This document shows positions 33,870 to 45,429 of a stretch of DNA of 64,000 nucleotides, piece after piece. How positions within the stretch are numbered: position 1 is the first letter of the stretch; each line of letters opens with the position of its first letter. Both the position numbers and the translations under genes were made by a program. Source of the stretch: Ovis canadensis (lineage: Eukaryota > Chordata > Mammalia > Artiodactyla > Bovidae); contig NC_091262.1 in the NCBI RefSeq assembly GCF_042477335.2, forward strand, positions 15,458,001-15,522,000, given 5' to 3'. The notes under the pieces were generated by a model that was given only the letters and a program-made list of their open reading frames with translations, ran no database searches and was not told where the DNA came from.

Positions 33870-36800
33870 ATGGTAACGGGATCATACTTATCAATAATTA
33901 CCTTAAAAGTAAATGGGTTGAACGCCCCAACCAAAAGGCAAAGACTGGCCGAATGGATAAAAAAACAAGACCCCTCTATATGCTGCTTACAAGAGACCCA
34001 CCTCAAAACAAGGGACACATACAGACTGAAAGTGAAGGGCTGGAAAAAGCTATACCACGCAAATAGAGACCAAAAGAAAGCAGGAGTGGCAATACTCACA
34101 ACCGATAAAATAGACGTTAAAACAAAGGCTGTGAAAGGAGACAAAGAAGGCCACTACATAATGATCAAAGGATCAATCCAAGAAGATATAACAATTATAA
34201 ATATATATGCACCCAATATAGGAGCACTGCAATATGTAAGACAAATGCTAACAAGTATGAAAGGGGAAATCAACAATAACACAATAATAGTGGGAGACTT
34301 TTATACTTCACTCACACCTATGGACAGATCAACTAAACAGAAAATTAACAAAGAAACAGAAACTTTAAATGATAGATTAGATCGGTTAGACCTAATTGAT
34401 GTCTATAGGACATTTCACCCCAAAACAATGAATTTCACTTTTCTTTCAAGTGCGCACGGAACCTTCTCCAGGATAGATCACATCCTGGGCCATAAATCTA
34501 AACTTGATAAATTCAAAAAAATCGAAATCATTCCAAGCATCTTTTCTGACCATAATGCATTAAGATTAGATCTCAATTACAGGAGAAAAACTATTAAAAA
34601 TTCCAACATATGGAGGTTGAACAACACACTTCTGAATAACCAACAAATCACAGAAGAAATCAAAAAAGAAATCAAAATATGCATAGAAACGAATGAAAAT
34701 GAAAACACAACAACCCAAAACCTGTGGGACACTATAAAAGCAGTGCTAAGAGGAAAGTTCATAGCAATACAGGCATACCTCAAGAAACAAGAAAAAAGTC
34801 AAATAAATAACCTAACTCTACACCTAAAGCAACTAGAAAAGGAAGAACTGGAGAACCCCAGAGTTAGTAGAAGGAAAGAAATCTTAAAAATTAGGGCAGA
34901 AATAAATGCAAAAGAAACAAAAGAGACCATAGCAGAAATCAACAAAGCCAAAAGCTGGTTCTTTGAAAGGATAAATAAAATTGACAAACCATTAGCCAGA
35001 CTCATCAAGAAGCAAAGAGAGAAAAATCAAATCAATAAAATTAGAAATGAAAATGGAGAGATCACAACAGACAACACAGAAATATGAAGGATCATAAGAG
35101 ACTACTATCAGCAGTTGTATGCCAATAAAATGGACAACGTGGAAGAAATGGACAAATTCTTAGAAAAGTACAATTTTCCAAAGCTGAACCAGGAAGAAAT
35201 AGAAAATCTTAACAGACCCATCACAAGCACGGAAATTGAAACTGTAATCAGAAATCTTCCAGCAAACAAAAGCCCAGGTCCAGATGGCTTCACAGCTGAA
35301 TTCTACCAAAAACTTCGAGAAGAGCTAACACCTATCCTACTCAAACTCTTCCAGAAAATTGCAGAGGAAGGTAAACTTCCAAACTCATCCTATGAGGCCA
35401 CCATCACCCTAATACCAAAACCTGACAAAGATGTCACAAAAAAAGAAAACTACAGGCCAATAACACTGATGAACATAGATGCAAAAATCCTCAACAAAAT
35501 TCTAGCAATCAGAATCCAATAACACATTAAAAAGATCATACACCATGACCAAGTGGGCTTTATCCCAGGGATGCAAGGATTCTTCAATATCCGCAAATCA
35601 ATCAATGTAATTCACCACATTAACAAATTGAAAAATAAAAACCATATGATTATCTCAATAGATGCAGAGAAGGCCTTTGACAAAACTCAACATCCATTTA
35701 TGATAAAAATTCTCCAGAAAGCAGGAATAGAAGGAACATACCTCAACATAATAAAAGCTATATATGACAAACCCACAGCAAACATTATGGTGAAAAATTG
35801 AAAGCATTTCCCCTAAAGTCAGGAACAAGACAAGGGTGTCCACTTTCACTGCTACTATTCAACATAGTTCTGGAAGTTTTGGCCACAGCAATCAGAGCAG
35901 AAAAAAGAAATAAAAGGAATCCAAATTGGAAAAGAAAAAGTAAAACTCTCACTGTTTGCAGATGACATGATCCTCTACATGGAAAACCCTAAAGACTCCA
36001 CCAGAAAATTACTAGAGCTCATCAATGAATATAGTAAAGTTGCAGGATATAAAATCAACACACAGAAATCCCTGGCATTCCTATACACTAATAATGAGAA
36101 AGTAGAAAAAGAAATTAAGGAAACAATTCCATTCACCATTGCAATGAAAAGAATAAAATACTTAAGAATATATCTACCTAAAGAAACTAAAGACCTATAT
36201 ATAGAAAACTATAAAACACTGATGAAAGAAATCAAAGAGGACACTAATAGATGGAGAAATATACCATGTTCATGGATTGGAAGAATCAGTATAATGAAAA
36301 TGAGTATACTACCCAAAGCAATTTACAAATTCAATGCAATCCCTATCAAGCTACCAGCAGTATTTTTCACAGAACTAGAACAAATAATTTCAAGATTTGT
36401 ATGGAAATACAAAAAACCTCGAATTGCCAAAGCAATCTTGAGAAATAAGAATGGAACTGGAGGAATCAACTTGCCTGATTTCAGGCTCTACTACAAAGCC
36501 ATAGTCATCAAAACAGTATGGTACTGGCACAAAGACAGACATATGGATCAACGGAACAAAATAGAAAGCCCAGAGATAAATCCACATACATATGGACACT
36601 TTATCTTTGACAAAGGAGGCAAGAATATACAATGGAGTAAAGACAATCTCTTTAACAAGTGGTGCTGGGAAAACTGGTCAACCACTTGTAAAAGAATGAA
36701 ACTAGATCACTTTCTAACACCGCACACAAAAATAAACTCAAAATGGATTAAAGATCTAAATGTAAGACCAGAAACTATAAAACTCCTAGAGGAGAACATA

Positions 36801-37679
36801 GGCAAAACACTCTCAGACATAAATCACAGCAGGATCCTCTATGATCCACCTCCCAGAATTCTGGAAATAAAAGCAAAAATACACAAATGGGATCTAATTA
36901 AAATTAAAAGCTTCTGCACAACAAAGGAAACTATAAGCAAGGTGAAAAGACAGCCTTCCGAATGGGAGAAAATAATAGCAAATAAAGCAACTGACAAACA
37001 ACTAATCTCAAAAATATACAAGCAACTTATGCAGCTCAATTCCAGAAAAATAAATGACCCAATCAAAAAATGGGCCAAAGAACTAAATAGACATTTCTCC
37101 AAAGAAGACATACAGATGGCTAACAAACATATGAAAAGATGCTCAACATCACTCATTATTAGAGAAATGCAAATCAAAACCACAATGAGGTACCACTTCA
37201 CACCAGTCAGAATGGCTGCGATCCAAAAATCTGCAAGCAATAAATGCTGGAGAGGGTGTGGAGCAAAGGGAACTCTACTACACTGTTGGTGGGAATGCAA
37301 ACTAGTACAGCCACTATGGAGAACAGTGTGGAGATTCCTTTAAAAATTGCAAATAGAACTACCTTATGACCCAGCAATCCCTCTGCTGGGCATACACACC
37401 GAGGAAACCAGAATTGAAAGAGACACATGTACCCCAAAGTTCATCGCAGCACTGTTTATAATAGCCAGGACATGGAAACAACCTAGATGTCCATCAGCAG
37501 ATGAATGGATAAGAAAGCTGTGGTACATATACACAATGGAATATTACTCAGCCGGTAAGAAGAATTCATTTGAATCAGTTCTGATGAGATGGATGAAACT
37601 GGTGCCGATTATACAGAGTGAAGTAAGCCAGAAAGTAAAACACCAATACAGTATACTAACACATATATATGGAATTTAG
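33870..37679 (+). pseudogene. L1 ORF2 (endonuclease / reverse transcriptase), disrupted
   Basis: From ATG 33870 the endonuclease domain is open ([36 protein letters not shown]). The conserved GDFN motif, however, reads GDFY (34295-34306), replacing a catalytic-site Asn. A TGA at 35085-35087 ends the first frame. A TAA lies at 35521-35523, a 7-base loss near 35788 and a one-base gain near 35893 shift the frame, and another shift near 37341 separates the last part. RT motifs [17 protein letters not shown] and LFADDMILY (about 35953-35979, catalytic FADD intact) and the Cys-rich end WRGCG...HCWWEC are all visible. Confidence 0.92.
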
Positions 37680-37989
37680 AAAGATGGCAATGACGACCCT
37701 GTATGCAAGACAGGAAAAAAGACGCAGATGTGTATAATGGACTTTTGGACTCAGAGGGAGAGGGAGAGGGTAGGATGATTTGGGAGAATGGCATTCTAAC
37801 ATGTATACTATCATGTAAGAATCGAATCGCCAGTCCATGTCTGACGCAGGATACAGCATGCTTGGGGTTGGTGCATGGGGATGACCCAGAGAGATGTTAT
37901 GGGGAGGGAGGTGGGAGGGGGGTTCATGTTTGGGAACGCATGTAAGAATTAAAGATTTTAAAATTAAAAAAATTAAAAAAAATCATGAA

Positions 37990-38868
37990 AAGGCAGAGAA
38001 ATATTGCACAAATGAAGGAGCAAGCTAGAAACATAGAAGCTTAAATAAATGAAAAGGAAGTAAGCAAACTACCTGAAAAAGAATTAATAATAATGATAGT
38101 AAAGATGATAAAAAACCTTGAAAGCAGAATAGAGAAAATATAAGAATTAATTGACAAAGATCTAGAAGAATTAAGCAAGAAACATAGAAACAACACAATT
38201 ACTGAATTTAAAAATACTCTAGAAGGGATCAACAGCAGAATATCTGAAGCAGAAGAATGAATCAGTGAGCTGGAGGATTAAAATGGTGGAAATAACTTCT
38301 GAAGAACAGAATAAAGTAAAAAGAATGAAAAGAACTGAGGATAGTCTCAGAGACCTCTGGACAATATCAAAAACACCAAAATATGAGTTATAGGGGGTCC
38401 CAGAAGATGACGAGAAAAGGAAAGACTATGATAATATTTTGATGACAGTATAGTTAAAAATTTCCCCAACATTAAAAGGAAGTAGTCATTCAAATCCAAG
38501 AGGCTCAAACAGTTCCATACAGGATAAACCCAAGGATAAACATGCCAAGAGACATACTAATCAAACTAACAAAGATGAAACACAAAGAAAGAATATTAAA
38601 AACAGCAAGGGGAAAGCAATAAGTAACATATAAGGGAAACCCCACACAATTAACAGATTATCTTTTAGCAGAAACTCTGCAGGCCAGAGGGAATGGCAGG
38701 ATATATTTAAAGTATTGAAAGGGAAAAATCTACAACCAAGATTATTCTACTTGGCAAGGATCTCATCCAAAATTGATGGAAAAATAAAAAGCTTTTCAGA
38801 CAAGCAAAAGTTAAGAGAATACAATACCAACAAACCAGGTTTACAGCAAATGTTAAAGGGACTTAAAG
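37990..38868 (+). pseudogene. L1 ORF1 remnant of the host element
   Basis: In frame with interruptions, the text reads QMKEQARN, LPEKELIIMIVKMIKNLESR, ISEAEE, and near the end GKNLQPRLFYLARISS and SFSDKQKLREYNTNKPGLQQML. That is the same protein as 32898-33818 but with many stops and indels. The BovB enters right after the GGGACTT at its end. ORF 38715-39167 joins this tail to BovB and SINE text. Confidence 0.85.
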
Positions 38869-38974
38869 ATGATGCTGTGAAAGTGCTGCACTCAATATGC
38901 CAGCAAATTTGGAAAACTCAGCTGTGGCCACAGGACTGGAAAAGGTCAGTTTTGGTTCCAATCCCAAAGAAAGT

Positions 38975-39186
38975 TAGTGAAAATAAAGTTAAGTTGCTCA
39001 GTCGTGTCCGACTCTTTGTGATCCCGTGGACTGTAGCCCACCAGGCTTCTCTGTTCATGGGATTCTCCAGGCAAGAATACTGGATTCGGTTGCCATTTCC
39101 TTCCCCAGGGGATCTTCCCGACCCGGGATCGAACCCAGGTTTCCCACATTGCAGGCAGACACTTTAACCTCTGAGCCATCAGTTGA
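38975..39186 (-). mobile_element. Bov-tA SINE inside BovB
   Basis: Antisense Bov-tA: GTTAAGTTGCTCAGTCGTGT at the left and CCTCTGAGCCATCAG at the right. The BovB frame resumes with GTGCCAAAGAATGCTC at 39192. ORF 39026-39976 (316 aa) begins in this SINE and continues into BovB RT, an artefact of fusion. Confidence 0.9.
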
Positions 39187-39994
39187 GCTCAGTGCCAAAG
39201 AATGCTCAAACTACTGCACAATTGCACTCATCTCACACGCTAGTAAAGTAATGCTCAAAATTCTCCAAGCCAGGCTTCAGCAGTACATGAACCGTGAACT
39301 TCCAGATGTTCAAGCTGGTTTTAGAAAGGGCAGAGGAACCAGAGATCAAATTGCCAACAACTGCTGGATCATGGAAAAAGCAAGAGAGTTCCAGAAAAAC
39401 ATCTATTTCTGCTTTATGGACTATGCCAAAGCCTTTGACTGTGTGGATCACAATCAACTGTGGAAAATTCTGAAAGAGATGGGCATAGCAGACCACCTGA
39501 CCTGCCTCTTGAGAAACCTCTATGCAGGTCAGGAAGCAACAGTTAGAACTGCACATGGAACAACAGACTGGCTCCAAATAGGAAAAGGAGTACGTCAAGG
39601 CTGTATATTGTCACCCTGCTTATTTAACTTCTATGCAGAGTACATCATGAGAAACGTTGGGCTGGAAGAAGCACAAGCTGGAATCAAGATTGCCAGGAGA
39701 AATATCAATAACCTCAGATATGCAGATGATACCACCCTTATGGCAGAAAGTGAAGAGGAACTAAAAAGCCTCTTGATGAAAGTGAAAGAGGAGAGTGAAA
39801 AAGTTGGCTTAAAGCTCAACATTCAGAAAACAAAGATTATGGCATCTGGTCCCATGCCTTCATGGCAAATAGATGGGGAACCAGTGGAAACAGTGTCAGA
39901 CTTTATTTTGGGGGGCTCCAAAATCACAGCAGATGGTGATTGCAGCCATGAAATTAAAAGATGCTTACTCCTTTGAAGGAAAGTTATGACCAAC

Positions 39995-41340
39995 TGCTGG
40001 GAGCCAGCATGGGAGATCCCACCCATGACAAAAGTCATGAGGAAGAGGCCTGATAGGCAAAGGCAAGTCAGGTCTCAAGGGGTCCTCTGCCTGAGCATCT
40101 ACCCTGAAACCAAAATCTTTCTGTTTACTGTTTGCTATACTACACTCTTCTGACATTAACAGGGGCTATCCCCAACCACCTTTCTCTGGAAAATTAACTT
40201 ACAGCTCCAGTTAATACTCTCCTGCATATAAAAGGAGTGTCTCAGCTCAAACCCCTCTGATGGCTCTCTAACTTGCCTGACAGGTTTCCCGGGACTTTTA
40301 CAACTATGCATGTGATTGTTTACAGCCTCCCAACTGCGAGAGGCACGGGAAGCTTAAAACATCTTAAAGATATAGAGCCTTTTAAAGAGCTAAGAATTAT
40401 ATTGGTGAAGGGTTTCATTGTTGAGTTAATGATTGCCACCAGGCCTCCATACCTTCAGGCACATGGGAGTGTATTAGTCAATGTAATTGGAATGTAGAAA
40501 AAGAAATATAGTAGCTTTGATGTTAGCAATACTAGACTTTTGAGTTAATGAACTTTCTCTTTGTTATAAATCACTGTACTCCTCATTCTTTGTTATACAT
40601 CATTGTATCCTTGCCATGTAGGAATGTAACTTTATTTAGTGCTTTCTGAGAATGGCACCAGATGTTGGAAAGAACAACACTTTTAGGGCAAATAAGTTTT
40701 CTGGTTGATGGACCCCTATCAGAAAATGGTCATAAAATGCTAATAGGCCTCCTGGCCAGAAGATGATGTAAACCATCTAAGACCTGTGTATACAGATAGT
40801 TATGCAGAGAGAAAGCCTGGTCTCAATAAGGGTCAGAGCTGCTGACCCTGCATGACTTTGTATTTTCCATTATTCTCTATGTACAGCTTAAGGTATATAA
40901 GCTCCCTGGAAAAATAAAGTTTTGGGCTTGGCTCCTCCATGTCAATTCTCTTTTTCTTTCTTTCTCTCTCTTACTCTCTTTTTCAGGCTGATCCCTTGGA
41001 GCACAGGGGCTTGCTGTGTTCACTTCTCTGCCTGGGCTTCTAAGACCCATGTGAGAGGGTGCCCAAGGCGGGGTACCCTCCACTATTCAAGTGGGTGCCT
41101 GTGGCCTATGTGAATGGTGTAAGTCCCTTGTCTTGGGACTTTATTGGCTTTCTGTGTAAATCAAGGAATATCAGCCTCTTTCTCTCCTCTATTTTCTTAA
41201 CTGCAACATTCTTTCCTTATCTCTCTCTATATCTTTAAATAAATCCTTATCTCCTTCTATATCTCTAAATAAATAAATCTCATCGGCAATGCCGTCCACA
41301 TTTCGGATACCCTGGATCCAACTAGGGCTGGTCCCCAGTA
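39995..41340 (+). mobile_element. Ruminant ERV solo LTR (1,346 bp) with 6-bp duplication
   Basis: It starts TGCTGGGAGCCAGCATGG and ends GGTCCCCAGTA (a CA end mutated to TA). ACCAAC flanks it exactly at 39989-39994 and 41341-41346, the 6-base duplication of betaretrovirus-type integration. A TATA-like TATATAAG lies near 40894 and AATAAAGTTTTGGG (polyadenylation signal) at 40913, giving a long U3, a short R and a U5 of about 400 bases. A second TATA-like ATATAAAAGG is near 40236. No gag, pol or env remains, so the provirus collapsed by LTR recombination. It resembles bovine ERVK-type LTRs (BTLTR1), unverified. Confidence 0.88.
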
Positions 41341-41929
41341 ACCAACCTAGATAGTATATTGAAAAGCAGAGATATTACTTTGCCAACAAATGTCCATCTA
41401 GCCAAGGCTATGGTTTTTCTAGTAGTTTTGTATGGAAGTGAGATTTGGATGGTGAAGAAAGCTGAGCGCTGAAGAATTGATGCTTTTGAACTGTGGTGTT
41501 GGAGAAGACTCTTGAGAGTCCCTTGGACTGCAAGGAGATCTAACCAGTCCATTTTAAAGGAGATCAGCCCTAGGTGTCCTTTGGAAGGAGTGATGCTAAA
41601 GCTGAAACGCCAGTACTTTGGCCACCTCATGCAAAGCATTGACTCATTGGAAAAGACCCTGATACTGGGAGGGATTGGGGGCAGGAGGAGAAGGGGACGA
41701 CAGAGGATGAGATGGCTGGATGGCATCACCAACTGGATGGACATGAGTTTGAGTGAACTCCAGGAGTTGGTGATGCACAGGGAGGCCTGGTGTGCTGTGA
41801 TTCATGAGGTGGCCAAGAGTCGGACATGACTGAGCAACTGAACTGAACTGAAGTGAATGATAGTCAAGAAATACAAGAGAAGAAAAAGATCTACAAAATA
41901 ATACCCTAAACAATTAAAAAATGGCAATA

Positions 41930-42832
41930 GGAACACATATATCAATAATTACTTTAAATGTAAATGGATTAAAAATGCTCCAACCAAAAGACACAGTCTG
42001 GCTGAATGGATACAAAGGCAAGACTCATATAAACACTGTCTACAAGAATCCCACTTCAGACCTCAAGACACATATAGACTGAAAACAAGAGGGTGGAAAA
42101 ATATATTGCATGCAAATGGGAAGCAAAAGGAAGCTGGAGTAGCAATCATATCAGACAAAGTAGACTTTAAAATAAAGACTATTAAAAGAGATAAGAAAGG
42201 ACACTACATAATGATTAAGAGATCAATCCAAGAGGAAGACATAACAATTGTAAATATCTATGTACCCAACATAGGAGCACCTCAATACATAAGACAAGCA
42301 CTAATAGACATAAAGGGAGAAATTGACAGTAACACAATATTAGTAGAAGGCTTTAACACTCCACTCATATCAATGGACAGATCATCAAAATAGAAAATTA
42401 ATAAGGAAACACAAGGCTTAAATGATGCATTAACTGAGATGGATCTCATTGATATCTTCAGACATTCCATCCGAATTTAGAAGAATACACCTTCTTCCCA
42501 AGTGCTCATGTAACATTCTCCAGGATAGACCATAATCCTGGTCACAAATCAAGCATCAGTAAATTTAAGAAAATTGTAATCATATCAGTCATCTTTTCTG
42601 ACTACAATGCTATGAGACTAGATATCAACTGCAAGAAAAAAAAGTGTAAAAAACAAACACATGGAGACTAAACAATGTTTCTAAATAGCCAACAGATTAC
42701 TGAAGAAATCAAAAGGAAAATAAAAAAAATTTCTAGAAACAAATGACAATGAAAACATGACAATGCAAAACCTATGGGATGCAGCAAAAGCAGTTCTAAG
42801 AGTGAAGTTTATAGCAATATAGTCTTAATTCA
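41930..42832 (+). pseudogene. L1 ORF2 remnant of the host element (endonuclease part)
   Basis: Open pieces such as 42106-42393 (95 aa) give NIYVPNIGAPQY and SQEE-like text matching the L1 endonuclease domain. TAG at 42391-42393 and further indels break it. At 42833-42845 the sequence AGAAATAAGAAAA is the left copy of the duplication of the next L1. Confidence 0.85.
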
Positions 42833-43734
42833 AGAAATAAGAAAATGGACACCCTTGTATTGTTCTTGACTCTAGGGGAAATGCTTTCAATTTTTCACCA
42901 TCGAGGATAAAGTTTGCTGTGGGTTTGTCATATATAGCCTTTATTTTGTTGAGGTATGTTCCTTCTATTCCTGCTTTCTGGAGAGTTTTTATCATAAATG
43001 GATGTTGAATTTTGTCAAAGGCTTTCTCTGCATCTATTGAGATAATCATATGGTTTTTATTTTTCAATTTGTTAATGTGGTGTATTACATTGATTGATTT
43101 GCAGATGTTGAAGAATTCTTGCCTCCCTGGGATAAAGCCCACTTGGTCATGGTGTATGATCTTTTTAATGTGTTGTTGGATTCTGATTGCGAAAATTTTG
43201 TTAAGGATTTTTGCATCTATGTTCATCAGTGATATTGGCCTGTAGTTTTCTTTTTTTGTGGCATCTTTGTCAGGTTTTGGTATTAGGGTAATGGTGGCTT
43301 CATAGAATGAGTTTGGAAGTTTACCTTCCTCTGCAATTTTCTGGAAGAGTTTGAGTAGGATAGGTGTTAGCTCTTCTCTAAATTTTTGTAATGGAGAACA
43401 GCGTGGAGATTCCTTAAAAAACTGGGAATAGAACTGCCTTATGACTCAGCAATCCCACTGCTGGGCATACACACCAAGGAAACCAGAATTGAAAGAGACA
43501 CATGTACCCCAATGTTCATTGCAGCACTGTTTATAATAGCCAGGACATGGAAGCAACCTAGATGTCCATCAGCAGATGAATGGATAAGACAGCTGTGGTA
43601 CATATACACAATGGAATACTACTCAGCCATTAAAAAGGATACATTTGAATCAGTTCTAATGAGGTGGATGGAACTGGAGCCTATTATACAGAGTGAAGTA
43701 AGCCAGAAAGAAAAACACCAATACAGTATATCAA

Positions 43735-45005
43735 ACAATTGCACTCAACTCACATGCTAGTAAAGTAATGCTCAAGATTCTCCAAGACAGGCTTCAACAA
43801 TATGTGAACCGTGAACTTCCTGATGTTCAAGCTGGTTTTAGAAAAGGCAGAGGAACCAGACATCAAATTGCCAACATCTGCTGGATCATGGAAAAAGCAA
43901 GAGAGTTCCAGAAAAACATCTATTTCTGCTTTATGGACTATGCCAAAGACTTTGACTGTGTGGATCACAATCAACTGTGGAAAATTCTGAAAGAGATGAG
44001 AATAGCAGACCACCTGACCTGCCTCTTGAGAAACCTATATGCAGGTCAGGAAGCAACAGCTAGAACTGGACATGGAACAACAGACTGGTTCCAAATAGGA
44101 AAAGGAGTATGTCAAGGCTGTATATTGTCACCCTGCTTATTTAACTTATATGCAGAGTACATCATGAGAAACGCTGGACTGGAAGAAACACAAGCTGGGA
44201 TCAAGATTGCCAGGAGAAATATCAATAACTTCAGATATGCAGATGACACCACCCTTATGGCAGCAAGTGAAGAGGAACTAAAAAGCCTCTTGATGAAAGT
44301 GAAAGAGGAGAGTGAAAAAGTTGGCTTAAAGCTCAACATTCAGAAAATGAAGATCATGGCATCCTGTCCCATCAGTTCATGGGAAATTGATGGGGAAACA
44401 GTGTCAGACTTTATTTTGGGGGGCTCCAAAATCACTGCAGATGGTGATTGCAGCCATGAAATTAAAAGATACTTACTCCTTGGAAGAAAAGTTATGAACA
44501 ACCTAAATAGCATATTCAAAAGCAGAGACATTAGTTTGCTGACTAAGGTCCATCTAGTCAAGGCTATGGTTTTTCCAGTGGTCATGTATGGATGTGAAAG
44601 TTGGACTGTGAAGAAGGCTGAGCGCCAAAGAATTGATGCGTTTGAACTGTGGTGTTGGAGAAGACTCTTGAGAGTCCCTTGGACTGCAAGGAGATCCAAC
44701 CAGTCCATTCTGAAGGAGATCAGCGCTGGGATTTCTTTGGAAGGAATGATGCTAAAGCTGAAACTCCAGTACTTTGGCCACCTCATGGGAAGAGTTGACT
44801 CATTGGAAAACACTCTGATGCTGGGAGGGATTTGGGGCAGGAGGAGAAAGGGACGACAGAGGATGAGATGGCTGGATGGCATCACTGACTCGATGGGCGT
44901 GAGTCTGAGTGAACTCCGGGAGTTGGTGATGGGCAGGGTGGCCTGGTGTGCTGCAATTCATGGGGTCGCAAGGAGACTGAGCGACTGAACTGAACTGAAC
45001 TGACC
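43735..45005 (+). mobile_element. BovB LINE in L1 3' UTR
   Basis: It runs from CAATTGCACTCAACTCACATG to GAACTGAACTGACCTGAAC. The host text around it is the AGTATA(CTAA)CACATATATATGG stretch of the L1 3' UTR. It is well preserved and contains the longest open BovB frame in the window. Confidence 0.93.
43768..44988 (+). pseudogene. BovB reverse transcriptase C-terminal half, 406 codons open
   Basis: The frame has no stop from [14 protein letters not shown] to the natural end VARRLSD. RT motifs: [26 protein letters not shown] (catalytic Asp), [32 protein letters not shown] (YADD intact), then the thumb-like [30 protein letters not shown] and [12 protein letters not shown]. The natural RTE protein is near 1,000 aa, so this lacks the endonuclease and the start of RT. 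Not autonomous. The open length suggests a relatively recent insertion. Confidence 0.9.
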
Positions 45006-45429
45006 TGAACACATATATATGGAATTTAAAAAGATGGTAACGACAACCCTGCATGCGAGACGTCAAAAGAGACAGAGATGTGTTGAACACTCTTCTGGAC
45101 TCTGTGGGAGAAGGAGAGGGCGGGATGATTTGGGAGTATGACATTGAAACATGTATAATATCACATATGAAATGAGTCGCCAGCCCAGGTTCAATGCATG
45201 ATACTGGATGCTTGGGGCTGGTGCACTGGGACGACCCAGAGGGATAGTATGGGGAGGGCGGTGGGAGGGGGGTTCAGGATGGGGAACACGTGTATATCTG
45301 TGGTTGATAATTGTTGATGTATGGCAAAACCAATACAATATTGTAAAGTAATTAACTTCCAATTAAAATAAATAAAATTATTAAAAAATAAAATAAGAGA
45401 TGCAAAAAATATTAAAGAAATAAAGAAAA

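Larger units (their letters stand above)
30292..37979 (+). mobile_element. Full-length L1 (7.7 kb) inserted into an older L1
   Basis: A complete L1 has a 5' UTR (30292-32897), intact ORF1 (32898-33818), broken ORF2 (33870-37679), a 3' UTR and an A-rich tail ending about 37979. AAATCATGAA occurs at 30282-30291 and 37980-37989, and the host L1 reads on at AAGGCAGAGAAATATTG. It belongs to a different, GC-richer 5' UTR subfamily than its host. ORF2 damage makes it unable to move itself. Confidence 0.95.
38869..41860 (+). mobile_element. BovB LINE with Bov-tA and solo LTR inside
   Basis: BovB text runs 38869-38971, 39190-39994 and 41347-41860, ending CTGAACTGAACTGAAGTGA. The halves around the LTR read continuously (GTTATGACCAAC then CTAGATAG), proving one element. 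RT blocks include [41 protein letters not shown] and [14 protein letters not shown] (catalytic YADD intact). A stop after KRCLLL (TGA at 39974-39976) and the insertions destroy it. The host is the L1 ORF1/ORF2 junction. Confidence 0.92.
42846..45415 (+). mobile_element. L1 with 5' inversion (twin priming), nested BovB
   Basis: 42846-43388 is ORF2 text on the minus strand (ORF 42825-43226: [18 protein letters not shown] and [16 protein letters not shown]). From 43389 the orientation flips to plus and continues ORF2 C-terminus (43389-43734), then the 3' UTR (45006-45415). The part between the inverted and forward pieces is missing, as twin priming leaves it. AGAAATAAGAAAA (42833-42845) and AGAAATAAAGAAAA (45416-45429) are the duplication. 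It contains BovB at 43735-45005. Confidence 0.9.

Noticed and set aside
41347-41860. Independent BovB insertion starting at CTAGATAG
   Set aside because: The ACCAAC duplication shows it is the second half of the BovB at 38869-39994, separated by the solo LTR.
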